A stretch of 64,000 bases of DNA from Corella eumyota. Its lineage: Eukaryota > Chordata > Ascidiacea > Phlebobranchia > Corellidae. The translations under genes and the position numbers were made by a program. The notes beneath the pieces were generated by a model that saw only the letters and a program-made list of their open reading frames with translations, did not search any database and had not been told where the DNA came from. The stretch covers positions 20,840,501 through 20,904,500 of the forward strand of contig OY720097.1 of assembly GCA_963082875.1 (NCBI GenBank), given 5' to 3'. This document shows positions 37,751-52,000 of this stretch, piece by piece (the stretch's first letter is position 1; every line of letters starts with the position of its first letter).

Positions 37751-40700
37751 ATGAATTGGATGCAAAAAGAAAAGTAAGAAAGTGGTGCTCCTACACTTTA
37801 GTTTAAGGTTCTACATAATGTAACAAGTCTTGTAATATTATTTTGTAGAGGACTCCCAAAATGATTTATTTATAGAAGTTTCATTTTAAATTAAAGTTTT
37901 AAAAACTGAGATTTTTGTACTTTAGAAATCGGAATGGCTTTCTTTTTAAAGAGGAACGAAAAATAAAGGTATTATATTTAAAAAATTACTTAGTAGGTTC
38001 AGTGGGCTACTACATTTATTATTTTTTGTATAACTTAAAAATTTGATATTTATATATATGTTATCAAAATTCATAATGTTAGGCTATTTTTAGGAGCACT
38101 TTGGTAGAATACAAGCAGAAAAACGAGAGCAAATTAAGGATAAAGAGAGGTCAAAAGGAGTAAGTCAAGATTTGTTAAATCTGGCTTATGTTTCAGCAAC
38201 TGCTAGAAACTCGTTTGGTAAGTTTTTAAAGTTGTTACTGGCAGTTTGAAATATTTGATATTTTTACAGTTTAACAATTCTGCTAAATATATTTGGGAAA
38301 AAGGAGTAAGTATTGTTTCTGCTGATTTACTTAAGTGCACTATTTTTTTTTTGTTTATATGTATCTTTATCCTCGATGTGGGAAAGTCGAATGCGTGATC
38401 TAAACATAGAGTAACATCAGTTACTCTGACCCAGTCTGTAGTTGCCCTTGGCAATTTGGGATATTATAGAAAATATAATTGCCCGGTAATTATGCTGCTG
38501 ATTAAGTGCTGCCTCGGCAGGAGTTTTTATCGTTTGGAGCGCCTTACTTAAAGGCGCTATAGCATGAGAGTTGGGATTGAACCCTCAAGCTCATGGTGGT
38601 GTAGCAAGTGTTCTTACCACTACACCACGCTGCTGGTCAAAAAACTATGATATAAGGGTTAATCACGTACCTAAAATATACACAGGAAATGGTTTTCATT
38701 GATTCTGCATTGGTTAGGGTCAAAGATAGGGTTTAATTAACTAGACCCTGTAATTTTAAAGTTACCTGAGTGAAACCTTATGTATTAACTTACCCGCAGC
38801 GTGGTGTAGTGGTAAGAACACTTGCTACACCACCATAAGGTCGTATGTTTGATCTCCACTGCTCTTATGCTGTAGCGCCCTTGAGTAAGGTGTTATAAAC
38901 GGTATAAACTCCTGCTGAGCCAGCACTTAATCAGCAGCATAATTACCGGGCATTTATAATCTCTATAATATCCTATACTGCCACAGGAAACTCAAGACTG
39001 GGTCGGAGTAACTGATGTTACTCTATGTTTAGGTCTCGCATTCGACCTTCCCACATCGAGGATAAAAATGTATATATACAGAAAAAACACTTTACTTAGA
39101 TTTCTCTTAAAATAGTATTATATATATATAATTTTTTAAAAACCTATTTTTCAGATGAACCAAATAATCCCACTCATGTTGAGGCTTTAGAGGGTTTGCT
39201 GGAGAGTCCGATTAAAAAAAAGAACAAAAAAAGAAAAACTAATAAGTCAACTGGTATCCATTTAAACATGTTTTTTGTAAAATTTTATATATATATGACA
39301 AATTTTTATTTTTGTTTTAGTTCCAAATTCACAACTAACATCCAGTTCTTCACATTTTTCACCCTTTAAAAATAAAATAAATAGTGGAAAAAATGAAGAA
39401 GAGAAAAATTTAAAGTAAAGAGCTTTTATGTTTGCAATGTTCTGTGATTGTATTTTGATAAAAGCCCTTTTAAAAGTATTTTTTATATATATCCTTTTTT
39501 TTTAGTAAATAAATTTCTTATAACTCCTTTTGTTATATTATAATAATTGTCAAATTATAAATTAAGGAATGATCCAGTTTTGAACTCATTTTCATCTTTT
39601 AATGAAGGAATTGATAATTTAATTTTTACTCAATCAACACCTTTAGTATCTAAGGTTAGTAACAAACATTAATTTAATAGATTTATTATTTTTGACTTTT
39701 CTAAATCTTTCTATATTTTATTTAGGTTGTAACAAAGAAAAGAACAAGTTTGCCAAGTAATTTAGCTGATAGTTGTATACCAGGTATGTTATACTTTGTT
39801 TTGTTTAAATAAAAAGTTAAAATAGTGATTACAGTTTTTTTTTCTTGAAAGATATTAAAAAGTTTTCTGATATGAGTAAGTTAAATTTATTCTCACCAAT
39901 CTCTACCTCCAAGCAAGACAACCAAAATAACAACCAAATAATAAACAAAAATCACATTAATCAAAATAGGTAAAAACTTCAAATTTTGATTTTTGTTATT
40001 AGTGTTTATTATAGGATTTATGTTAATTTAATAACCTCTATTTTCAGCACTTTACAGCAAATTGTATTAGAAAAAACAAATTCTTTTTTACAAAACCAAG
40101 ATATAATTAAACCTGAATATCAGTTAAATTATGAAGAAAATAGTTCATATTTAAATGATGAGTATGATATTAAACTTGAAATGGAACAAAGAAGTCCAAA
40201 TTTGAATGTAAATAGTAGAAGTTCGAATTGTAAGGAAACACCATTCTATCAACCTACAACTGAGGTTAACTAATACAAATTGTTAAAGAAATGCTTTTCT
40301 ATGTTTCTTAACTATAGTTAAGTTTTTTACATTGTGATACAATATAAATATATATTTTTTTGTATATTTCTTTATCCTCGATGTGGGAAGGTCGAATGCG
40401 CGACCTAAACATAGATTAACATTAGTTACTCCAACCCAGTTTATAGTTGCCTCTAGCAGTTTGGGATATTATAGAGATTATAATTGCCTGGTAATTATGC
40501 TATTGATTAATTGCTGGCTCAGCAGGAGTTTATACCGTTTATAGCGCCTTACTCAAGGAGGCTACAGCCTGAGAGCAGTGGGGATTAAACCCAAGACCTC
40601 ATGTGTGGTGTACCAAGTGTTCTTACCACTAGACCACGCTGCCGGATATATACACAATTTTCTAGAAAACGTTTTTATTAATTTTTATAGACTACTTATG

Positions 40701-42311
40701 AGACTCAAAAAGAAATAAATAAATTGAATTCTGAGGAGAATCTTTTTGAAACATTTAATGCAGATAAATTTGAGGAATATTTTCGTTGTTCACCATCGTT
40801 ATATGATGAGGTATTATTTAAAAAATTTTGTAAACATTGGTAACTTGGGGTAAAGGTAGTTCAGTAAGGGTCTTTTACAAGCCCCACTATTGCTTTTACC
40901 AACTTTTTTGTATATATATATTTTTATCCCTGATGTGGGAAGGTCGAACTCACAATCTAAACATAAAGTAACATAGGTTACCCTGACCCAGTCTTGAGTT
41001 TACTTTGCCAGTTTGGGATATTATTGATTATATTTGCTCAATATTTAATCTGCGGATTAAGTTTTGGCTCAGCAGGAGTTCATACGGTTTATAGCACGTT
41101 ACTTAAGGGCACTACAGCAGGAGATTACTGGGGATCAAACCCAGGACCTCATGTAGTGTAACAAGTGTTCTGACCACTACACTCAGATGTCAACTTGTTA
41201 AATTCAGATTTTAAAATGCAGGGTTTTGAAGCAAATGAGTTTATATCCAACCAAGAAAATTTTGACTTATATGTTGATAATTTTAATACTTTTCCAACAT
41301 TACCTTTGTCTTATTCTGATTTTGAGCAAAATAAATATTTAAATAAACAAATATCTTCAATTTCATGTAAGTATAGTTTTACTTACCTAATAAATGTCTA
41401 TTAAAATGTATTAAATGTGGCATAATAATTAAAATATATATTTTACAGGTTTTGATAATATTTCTGTATCTGATGAATCTATATTTTTGAGTGATAATAA
41501 AATAAATGCTTATAGGTAAGTTTGTATATAAAAATGTTCTTTATATTTTAAGATAAATTAAATATAACTTTGTGTCAAATGTGTGATGTTTTTTATATAT
41601 TTATTCACCAGTAATGTGGAAACAACAACCTTACAACCTGAACATAAAGTAACATTTGTTACCCAGACCCAGTCTTAAGTTGCCTTTGGCAGTTCAGGAT
41701 ATTATAGATTAAAAGTGCATAATAATTGCTTATTAAGTGTTGGATTAGCAGGAGTTTATAGCGATTATAGTTTATACCATTTTACACTCCTTACTCAAGA
41801 GTGCTACAGAATGAAAATAGCGAGGATCGAACCCAAGATCTCATGTAGTGAAACCAAGTTTTCCAGCTACTACAACATGCTTTCAGTTAAATGTAATTTT
41901 TTTTGGAATTTGTAAAATGCATAATTTTTTTAAATATTTACACGTTTTTATGAGATTTATAACATTTATGTTAAATCATTTTTAAGAAATCAAAAGTTGA
42001 TGTCACCAGATTTTCAATCAAATCCAATTTCCTATTCACCCAACCTTGATATATTGTCCCCTGATTATAATTCTTTTTCTTATTCACCTAATACACCTGC
42101 TCTATTATCCGACCATTTAGTAAATAATCCAGACCTAATTAATTCACCTAAACCCCCCGAAATGGACCAAAAAGTTGATCCAAATAATGATAGTAATTCT
42201 CAAATCGTACCGCCATTACAGTCTGTTAGAAATTCAACAATTATTTATAAAGATATTGCTACAAGTCCTATCAAATGGCCCATGATAAGCAAAAGTATGC
42301 AAACTGAATAA
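37751..42311 (+). CDS. REDIC1 (C12orf40)-like protein, 506 aa
   Basis: Thirteen exons: 37751-37773, 37926-37968, 38094-38217, 39155-39253, 39321-39414, 39567-39654, 39726-39783, 39852-39969, 40048-40264, 40691-40810, 41222-41366, 41449-41515 and 41987-42311 (1521 nt, all in phase, stop TAA). The protein starts MNWMQKEKNRNGFLFKEERK and continues IKEHFGRIQ ... SQDLLNLAYVSATA. From memory, vertebrate REDIC1 starts MNWV with a QERRKQKEYFEK stretch and SLDILNLYMVNQ. The C-terminus KSMQTE resembles an AGIQTE motif late in the human protein. The rest is Asn/Ser/Lys-rich and apparently disordered, with a basic KKKNKKRK patch. REDIC1 acts in meiosis on class I crossover intermediates (established). 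The same role here is inferred. Four introns hold SINEs. The identification rests on short motifs and needs a profile search. Confidence 0.65.
38361..38636 (-). repeat. tRNA-derived SINE
   Basis: Full-length antisense copy in intron 3 of the REDIC1-like gene, facing the sense copy at 38793-39066. The two could form an inverted-repeat fold in pre-mRNA. Confidence 0.85.
38793..39066 (+). repeat. tRNA-derived SINE
   Basis: Full-length sense copy. Head CCCGCAGCGTGGTGTAGTGG, tail CCCACATCGAGGATAAAA. Partner of the antisense copy 160 bp upstream. Confidence 0.85.
40363..40645 (-). repeat. tRNA-derived SINE
   Basis: Antisense copy in intron 9 of the REDIC1-like gene. Tail TTTATCCTCGATGTGGG at the left, head CCACGCTGCCGG at the right. 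Confidence 0.85.
40911..41190 (-). repeat. tRNA-derived SINE, diverged
   Basis: Older antisense copy in intron 10, ending only about 30 bp before exon 11. The tRNA-like head is degraded. Confidence 0.75.
41603..41886 (-). repeat. tRNA-derived SINE, strongly diverged
   Basis: Antisense copy in intron 12. GACCCAGTCTTAAGTTGCC and the GGATCGAACCC B-box complement are still recognisable. Confidence 0.7.
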
Positions 42312-43025
42312 AAAATTGGTTATTTTAAGTTTTTTTGTTTATACAAATTCTCTTTAAAAATTTATATTTATGTTGATTTTGTATTAAATGTTCTTTAATG
42401 ATGAATTTATGTTTTAAGTTTTATAAATTATAATTGTTTTTTTTTACCTTAATATATTAAAAAAAACAACAACAGAAATTTACAAATTTTACAAGAAGAT
42501 ATATTTCACAGATTTATATACCCAAGAATTTTTACTAAAATCTACAAAAATCTAGTTCTACAGTTTTCTACTAATAAACACAAGCTAAAATTTTCACGTA
42601 TGAAAGCCAAGTAAATTAAAAGCATATTTAAACAGTTTTAAAGTGAAGTTTAATTAACTTAAAATTCAGTTATTAAATCGGAGATTTTAGGGGAAAAATA
42701 GTCATTGAATTCCTTATTAAAAGTACTTTTAAAATTTCGTATTTTGTTTTACAAATTATCTACTTTTACAAAAAACAATAATTTATATAATAAAAACAAT
42801 TTGGCAAATTAAACCCAAAAACAAGAAAAAATTTCCATGTAAATTTTCCTTTGCGCTAAATATATTTTGCAGGACTTTGTTTAGAAAAATTTAACAAATA
42901 AAAAAAACGGTTTTTAATACTTCTATATTTTGGAAAAAGTATGATAAATCAAAAATTATTTAAAAAAATCACAAGCTTAGTTGACATGTAAAAACCTGGC
43001 TTCGTTTTTACGATAAAACACCTTT
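42312..43025. other. Convergent 3' intergenic region
   Basis: About 700 bp between two converging stop codons, holding both 3' UTRs. Very AT-rich, with no ORF, SINE or repeat seen. Confidence 0.6.
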
Positions 43026-46000
43026 TCAAACCCCTGTCGTCTGTTTGCCTTTTTCATCGTTTTGGTCCGTCGCCTCTCTCGTATCCTCCGTACTCTCTAC
43101 TTTTGGTACCCCAGGTAAATCCTGCTGTGCCATCCAAACCGCATCTTCCTCGTCTAAGATGCTCTCATTATCGATGCTGTTTAGCCCAGAGTCGTAACTT
43201 CTTCCTATCCCCTCGTCTTCCTTTAGAAAGTCCAGATCTTTTTGTTCTTGTTGCTTTTCTTCTTTGGTTTTTGTGACCGCCATACGTTGAGCCAGAAGCA
43301 CATCAAGTTCAATCTAAACAAAAATCAAAAAGTTTTTTGGTCAAAAATGTTTACGTTTTTTTCAACTTTTTTTTTTATAAAGGTGCAGTTAACTATTATG
43401 GTAGTTACTTACCAAATGCATTTTTGATAAAGAAAAAAAATAGTAATGTTTAGAATTTACCGGCAGCGTGGTGTAGTGGTCATATAACTTGACATCACTA
43501 CATGAGGTCGTGGGTTTAATCACCACTGCTCTGATTCTGTAGCGCCCTTGAGTAAGGCACCATAAACGGTACAAACTTCTGCTGAGCCAGCACTTAATCA
43601 GCAGCTTAATTACCGGGCAATTATAATCTATAATATCCCAAACTGCTAAAGTAAACTCGAGACCGGGCCGGAGTAACTGATGTTACTCTATGTTAAGTTC
43701 GTTAAGTCGACCTTACTACATCAAGAATAAGAATATTTTAACTTAAAAAAATTAAATTAAAATTTCTTTATTAATATTACCTGCGCTTCTTTTGGTAATG
43801 CCATATTTAGACTTGTAACAATCTGATCATTCTTAACGGGCATACCGGGCAACGGAATGTGCCTACCCACATCAATGTGAACATTTGATTGTGAGTTAAT
43901 GCTCCTAGCAGCCCCAGATTCGCTGGAACTTGGCCTGGTTGTCGAGGCGGAGCTGGGGATCGATCCCGGGACTTCGGAGTAGTTTTCTTCGTCGCATTCT
44001 TCTTTGATCGTAGCTGGGAATCTGCCGGTGTTAAAAATCTAAAAAAATAATGTTTTCAGTAGGATTGCTTGTACCTTATTTAGGCATTATTTAAGTGTAA
44101 AGAATGTCATATTACTAAAGCGGCAGCGCCGTGTAGTGATAAGAACACTTGGCTTCATTACATAAGGTCATGGGTTCAATCCCCACTGCGCTTATTCTGT
44201 AGCGCCCCTGAGTTAGACGATATAAACAGTATAAACTTTTGCTAGGCCTGCACTTAATCAGCAGCTTAATTTTCCGGCAGTCATAATCTATACTATCCTA
44301 AACTGCCAAAAGCAACTCGAGACTGGGTAAGGAAAACTAGTGTTACTCTATGTTTAAGTCGTGAAGTCGCCCTTGGCACACCAAGAATGAAAAAATATAA
44401 AATAAATAATAATAAACTGAATTTTTTTGTCATGAATGCTTATATTGCCCAAGTCATGTGCGTATTAGTTTGTTATAATCTTGAAACCCGCAAACCTGTG
44501 GGAAAATATGAAGAAGTTTTCCGATTCTCTTCTGCCTTGCTGGTCCATCGTCTGTGACGTCATGGTCCGAATTAGAAGAAGGCATTTCGAAGCTGATACT
44601 GTTGCGGAACCGGCGGAGTCCATTGGCCACGTTAAGCCCCAATATTCCGCTGTGGGGCGTGACCGGAGAGCCCCAGGAGGTCCCGAACCATTTGTGACGT
44701 CGAGCATCTTCTCTTACCTAGTTAAAAGTTTAAATTTAACATATATTTATGGCTAAGAATGAGATAGTTTTAAAGAAAGGGGTATTATGTCCAATGTAAA
44801 ATAAAAGTTTGTCTTTTTGTATTAGCAGGAGTTTTTAACAGTTGAATGAAAAACCAACAAGCGTGGTGTAGTGGTCAAAACACTTGGCTGAACGACATGA
44901 GGTCCTGTGTTCAATTTCACGGCTGTAGTTTATACTGTTTATAGCCCATTAAGTAAAGTGCTTGCTATAAACGGTATAAACTCCTGCTAATCCAACACTT
45001 AATAAGCAATTATTGGAAATTTATGATCAATAATATCCCAAACTGCCAAAGGCAACTCGAGACTTGGTCGAGATAACTGTTACTTTATGTTTGATTACTC
45101 CCAACCTAAACATAAAGTAACACATATATATATATATAACATCTATACCATTCTAAACTACCCCATTTGTCATTTAACGTTATTGAGGTCAACAATAAAC
45201 ATTATCCTATTTTAATTGACGTCACTAAGTTAATCTTACCTCTGAGTTACACAAGCAGTGAAACACGAATAAAAAGAATCCTTGCAGAGAGTTAACTGTA
45301 GCAAACACATACTGAAACATTAAAGTTTCCTCGCTTAATGATAACAACCCAAACAGCCACGTGGTTCCGAGTAAGGGGAATAGAAAGATGCTTCCTTTAA
45401 CAGCATTTCTATAAAAGAAAAGTTATTTATCATTTGAATGTGAATTGTTTACATAATAACATGTTAAATTTAGTGTAAAGAGCTTGGCTACTTGCTTTAA
45501 AATTATGTTTTAAAATCTGCCTACCTTGACCACCTTAAAAAAAAAACATGCGAAAAATTTACCTTTTTTGTAAAATCCTAAAAAATCTTACCTGAATTTC
45601 GATGCTTTCACGTGATTCGATTTCTCTGGTTCGATGTTGACGATGACTTTCACGACCGTGATGAGTATCACGGTATTGATGAGTATCACGAGCAACGCAG
45701 GAGCAGCGAACGCCCAAATCGAGTTATCATGAGGTGATAACCAACAACTACAAAAAAACATTTTTTTGATATTACTTAAAGGTTTTTTGATTTTTATTAG
45801 AAGGTTGTGTTGTTGTGACGTGTTAAAGCCATCTGTAAACGTCGGGCTTCAGGTTGTATATAGTGGCATTGGTGCGGTTCGAACTTAAAACCTCTTGGCT
45901 TGTAATTCGATGCCATGACCGGTAAGAGCCTACCAAAGTCCAGTTAAAATAGTTATTCATATTTCTTTATTAATTTCCAAAAAATCAATACATGAAGCTT

Positions 46001-49000
46001 AATTTTTTTTTTAAATATTAACTTTTTACATAATTGAAACGTCAACCACATTTTTAGGTTAGATATTAGTTAAGTTATCGTTTAACAAGTGGTTTACTTA
46101 TACGAAAAATCTTATTATGTAAACTTAAAAAAAAATTATGGAGTATTTAACTGGTGACCAAGTTTGTTTAGTTTATCCTTTATCCTTTAAGTTAAATGAC
46201 TACGTCTTTTTTAAGGACCTGTGAAAATCGTGGGGATTAAGTTTAGAAACAAAATAAAAACAACATCGATCAACACAAGTGTTGCCACCTCTTGGAACTT
46301 AACGATACTTGTTAGGTCTTTAATACTATTTCAAACGGTTTAGGCTTTGTGTTATTAAGTCCTATTTTACTATGGGTTTGTTTAAGATTTTGCTACCGGT
46401 TTTATACTAACGAATATTTATTTTATTCAAATTAATCAGCAGTTTTGGCAGCGTGGTGTAGTAGTTAGAACACTTGCTACACCACACATAAGGTCGTGGG
46501 TTCGATCCCCACTGCTCTTATGCTGTAGCGTCCTTGGGTAAGGCGCTATAAACGGTATAAACTCCTGTTAGGCCAACACTCAATCAGCAGCTTATAATTA
46601 GCTGGCAATTTAAATTTTTAATATCTCAAACTGGCAAAGTCAACTTGAGACTGGGTTGGGGTAACTGGTGTTACTCTATGTTTAAATCGTAAAGTCGACC
46701 TTCCCACTAATAAATAGAGCATTATATGATGTCTATGAATGGAATTTCTTTGAATTTCCAAGCACTTTGTTTACCCGAACTGTAGTGTTTTTCTTATTAC
46801 TTTACTTAACACTTGTATTAGTACTCACATTCCGTTAGTGCCCAACTTTACGTTAAGAATGCCCATTGAAATGGCCAGAATGACGACGGGAATTCCCCAA
46901 CCTGCTACTATGTAATATTTGAACCATCTACGAGCTGATACGAATACAACGACGACTTGGGAATAAAGATGTACTCCTGAAATTTAGTAAATTGTTTTAA
47001 CAAAAAAAGACAAGACTGAAATGTAAAATTTACACAGCTTATTTTTTAAACGTTGAATTTATATATATTTAACCGGCAGCGTGGTGTAGTGGTAAGAACA
47101 CTTGCTACACCACACATGAGGTCGTGGGTTCAATCTCCACTGATCTTATGCTGTAGCGCCCTTGAGTAAGGCGCTATAAACGGTATAAACTCCTGCTGAG
47201 CCAGCACTTAATCAGCAGTATAATTATCGGGCAATTATAATCTATATAATATCCCAAACTGCTAAAGGCAACTCGAGACTGGGTCGGAGTAACTGATGTT
47301 ACTCTATGTTTAAGTCGCGCATTCGACTTTCCCACATCGAGGATAAAGGTATATACAAAAAAAATATATATATTCAGCAATTAAAAGCGGTGCCATAAAC
47401 GGTATAAATCTCTGCTGAATCAGCACTTAATCAGCAGCGTGATTATCAGACAATTTAAATCTAAAATATTCCAAACTACCAAGGGCAACTGTGGGTTGGG
47501 ATGACTGATGTTACCTCATGTTTAGGTCGTACAGTCGACCTTCCCACATCGAGGATAAATGAATATACAAATAAAATGCTATTTGACATAGAAAAACATT
47601 TAAAACAAAAAAGTAAAGTTAACCACAAATATTTAAATCGGTGAAACTTAAACCAAATATTTGTTAATTTATTTGGCCTAAGTGCTTGTGACGTCACTTA
47701 CCTTCTATTAGCATCCATGCCAGCACTGTCATGTTAAAGTAGTAGAGTAAAATGGTCACCACAAGACACCAACTTTTTGAACTTTCCGCCAAAGCTTCGA
47801 ACAAAAATAACAAATCTGCAAAACCTACAGCTACTCCAAGGTTAAAATGGATCTTCATATTTTCAGTATGGAATCTAAAGTAACAATATAATTACAAGAT
47901 TACACTAAAATACGTAATAGGCTTTTGTTTTTTAAAAATCGGATTTAAAAAGTTAATTATTCACTATATTTTTAAGTCGCATGTTGGCGCTAGTGCGCTA
48001 AAATTTATTCAAGCATTCTGTTCTCGTATTTTTTTATGCTACTTAACCGATTTTTTTTGGTTTAAATAACACAAAAAATATTTGTACATTAAAGTTATGT
48101 TTAACTAGTTAGTGAGTTGATAATTTAAACCTACTTTAGTTTAATAAATGCAGCGCACATTACTACAACACCAAGCAGAGACAGAATGCAACCCACAGTT
48201 GAAATAATACTCAAAGCTTGTCGGTGAATCAGCGAAATTTCGTCATCTATATTATAATCCACAATCTATACATAAAAAAATGGTTTTCAAGTTTAAAAAT
48301 AAACTTATATTCAAAAATTTAGGTTGTTGTAAAGGTCGTGTTGAGAAAAAATCATTTTACAATTTCGTTTTATTTTTTTGTATACCTTTTTGAAAAATTA
48401 TGACAAATACTTTAACTGTATTTTAATTGCTTTAAATGAACACTTTAATTAGTGCAGCAGTTAATATTTATTCACTTATTTCCGTTTTCTTAAATGAAAA
48501 CTTTAAACAGAAGCCTGATAAACACTCTTGAACTTTAAACAACTCGATTTAAACCGGGTTAAAGTCCAAGTTTTAAGTTTTAAAGTTTATGTTGATTTAG
48601 TTTTTTTCTTGGGAGAGTGTTTTCCACAATTCTTTTAAGTTAATCTTTTTATATATGTGTGTGTTTTATATTACAGTTCTTTAAGTTAAACAATGAAGTA
48701 GCACAATGAATTTAAACTTAAAGCATTTAATTTTTAATGCAAAATAAACAACTAAATAACCTGCAGTAAGATTGCAAAACTTGTCAGATGAACGCATTCA
48801 CAAGTTGTATGTGTCAGGTTCGAATCCACCACCGTGCAACCTCGTGTCGACCAAGCCCCGCCCCCTTCGTCACTGTAATTTAATTATGACGTCATATGCA
48901 ACGTAAAGTCATTTAATAAGTAAAAAAAAACGAGATAAAAAACTCGTTTTTGGAAAATAAATATAATGACGCCATTAAAATACATCGTGACGTCATTAAC

Positions 49001-52000
49001 TAAGTATAAATTGAAAAGCAATTGGTTTGCTTAATTACTGTACATTAAAAGTAGAAAATTAGGGTTTTTTTGACAGAGTAAACTTTGACCAAATAAAACG
49101 TGCTCTCGTGACAAGGTCGTGACAAGGTCGGGGCAAGACTTATAAGTATCTCCATTCTTAAGCCATAAGCGGACGTGACAGTAAAACCAAATCCGATTTT
49201 TAATCTCAGAATTACATATTTTTGTGGCCATCATAACTTGATTCGCACGCGACTCTCCTTATCTTACTCGTTGTAACTTGATTAGTCGCAAAACATGTCG
49301 CATTGCCAGAGATTATCACATGCAAGTGTTTACGATTAAGCCAATTTAAAATGCTTTAAGTTTTGGTTTCTGCTTATTTTTACACGCCCAAAAATGTCAG
49401 AATTTATTTCATTTTCAAGTCCGGTTATCGTTAATTTGAAAATAAATTTAAGCTTATTTTCACATACTTTGACTTAATTTCGGAAATTCCATAAACGCCG
49501 CAATATATTTATACTAAGTCGATGTTATTTCAGTTGTTAAAAATGTTAAACACTCAATTTTCGATTTAAAGTTCTCAAAATTACGAAAATAATATTATTC
49601 GTGCTGGTAAATTTTTCGAGCTATTTATAAAGTTGTCACGCGAAGTCTTATCTCTTATTCTAGATCTTAACCAAAAATCGCGTAGTTTGGTATTGACCAA
49701 ATATTGCAACATGTAACTTGATTCTGCAATAACAGAACAATATCTCCTTACTTAAATTTTGACATATGTACGTTTGATCACATATAAATGGCTTTATATT
49801 AGACTACGGTAATGTTTATAGCAGAGTTTTTAATCATTTTTAAATAGTAAGGGTTCTATATCAAAGTGATTAAAATATTTCAAGTTATTTAACAAAAAAT
49901 ATCAGTTTACCTTTCATCACCGGCTTCCCAATATACACAATGTAAATTTTCCTCGCTAGTTATCCTCGGCGTGCTTTTATCCGCCGTTGGCGCACTTGTC
50001 GTGGCGTTCTCTTGGCGTGCAGTGGGTTCCTCCACGCCAGTAATATTCCCGCGTGCAGGACGTTCATGTTTGAATACTATAACAACCGGATGGGTTTGAA
50101 ACACACCGACAGGTGGCCTGGGGAACACACTTGTCGTTATCACCGCGCTGTTAACGGTGCTTGACCTGATTTTTGCTTGTCTGGGCAGGTCACTAAACCA
50201 ACAGAAGTTTCAATTAGTTTCAAGTTTTTTTAATAACCCTTGTTGAAACAATATTGTTCCAACAACATGACACATTTTTTCAATGACCTTTTTATGTTCC
50301 TAACAAACTGAAATTTTAAATCGAAACTTGATTTTTAAGGATATTAAATCGCGTTTTGTTTTTGGAGTGTTTTTTTGAGCTGTTGACTAATTTTTCCGGC
50401 ATGTTGTAAATATTTTTGATTTAATATCATAACATTATGATTAATAATTCGAATCGTGTGACTCATAATTCTTAAGCTGAATTACAAATCGACCACAAGC
50501 GCATTGCAAAAAAATAACAAAAGAGTTGCCAAATATTTTTAACAATATTAATAAAAATAAAATATTTAATTGCACACTTTAAGAATTAATAACAGTGTAA
50601 TTAAAAACAATGTTGTAACATGTGGTTGACTTCGTTTCCATGTGCGTGTGAAGCTCGAGTCGTTGGCCTAAATCAATATTTCATATCTCTTAAACGTTAA
50701 AATAGTTACAGAATTCGGAAATAAAATCAGATGGTGATAAATATTAGTATGAGGTCGGTTAATCACGGTCGGGCCCGGTCGAACTCACACGCTACCTCGC
50801 GTGACACGCTGAACATTGCGTGCGGATAAACTAATTAAACACTCGTAATATTTTAATAGACCTTGCAAGAGAGGCGAGCCGGTATTAAAGTATGAAAAAA
50901 AAAGTTTTTTTCGTGGTTTACAGATTTAATCTTTGTCACAACTTTAAAAATAAAGTATTAGGAGAATTTTCAAGAATTTTTAAATGATGACATCACTTGC
51001 TTTTTAGAGGTGACCACTTTAAATAAGATAATAAAAATGGATAAAATCTTTTTAAATCTTTTTTTTTACATACAAATAACAGCTAATAATATTGGCTTTT
51101 TCGGTGACCATTTTAAATAAAAAAAATTACCTTTTTTGAAAATAATTTTTTTTTTAAATTGTTTTAAATTTTTTTTATTTTACCCGTCATCCTCTTTTCT
51201 GGTTGGCATTGCTTTATTGATATCCTTGTACCTAACATTAACCACGACGGACTTGCTTCCAAGCGCTTTTTTGGGCAACGAAATCCAATCCTGAAGAAAA
51301 TCAGCCTTTTCTGTCTGCTGTGTCGAGACTAAAATTACCAAAAAAAGTTAACATAGGCACTCGTTGTATTATAAAAACAGCCTTATAGTTATAAAAATAC
51401 CTATTAACATAGGCTTAAATTTATGTTAATTGGTATAACAGTTACACAGTGTTCGCTTAGCAGGGTAATTTAGTTAGATTGTAAGATATTAAGTGGCTTA
51501 AAGTTACACCTAAAGCTTACAAACTTCCTTAACCTTATTTTAAGTTAAAAAAAATTTTCAAATTTAATTAAAATCTGATTTTAAAACTTACAGGTTGAGT
51601 AACCATTGTTCGGTTCCCGGGTGGTGGATTGTTGCGCTGAGTGCTCCGGGAAGCTGTAAACCTCCTCCGACCCCCCCCAATTACTCCCCTCCCCGCTGTT
51701 CCCCTCCGCCCCCGGTGCTTCCCCTGTTTTGTGCTCACTGCTGTAGCTTTCAGAAGACTCGGAGGAGCTTTGCTGGAAATTGTAAGAACTTTCCGCGTCA
51801 CGACCACGTGCTCGGTCTGGTGACTCGCTTGTGTCTGTTTCGATGACGTTCATCCAAAAAGCTAAACAAAAATATTTATGATTTTAAATAAAATAAATTT
51901 AAAATGACTTTTAAAAAAATTATATAAGCTAAAATCTGCTTGTCATGTTTTCCTTGAATGTGATTTTAATAAATGTTTCAAACGTCAATATTGCGATTTA

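Noticed and set aside
44454-44756. Plus-strand and alternative minus-strand ORFs over the first cytoplasmic-tail exon
   Set aside because: They are shadows. The in-phase frame reads [12 protein letters not shown] directly after the TM7 exon.
47073-47140. tRNA gene at the SINE heads
   Set aside because: A-box-like and B-box-like sequences are present, but no foldable acceptor or anticodon arms are seen, and the same head recurs about fifteen times joined to the same body.
51568-51853. Overlapping ORFs on both strands at the Ser/Gly-rich GPCR exon
   Set aside because: Only one frame joins the neighbouring exons in phase with GT-AG sites. The others are shadows of a GC-rich exon.
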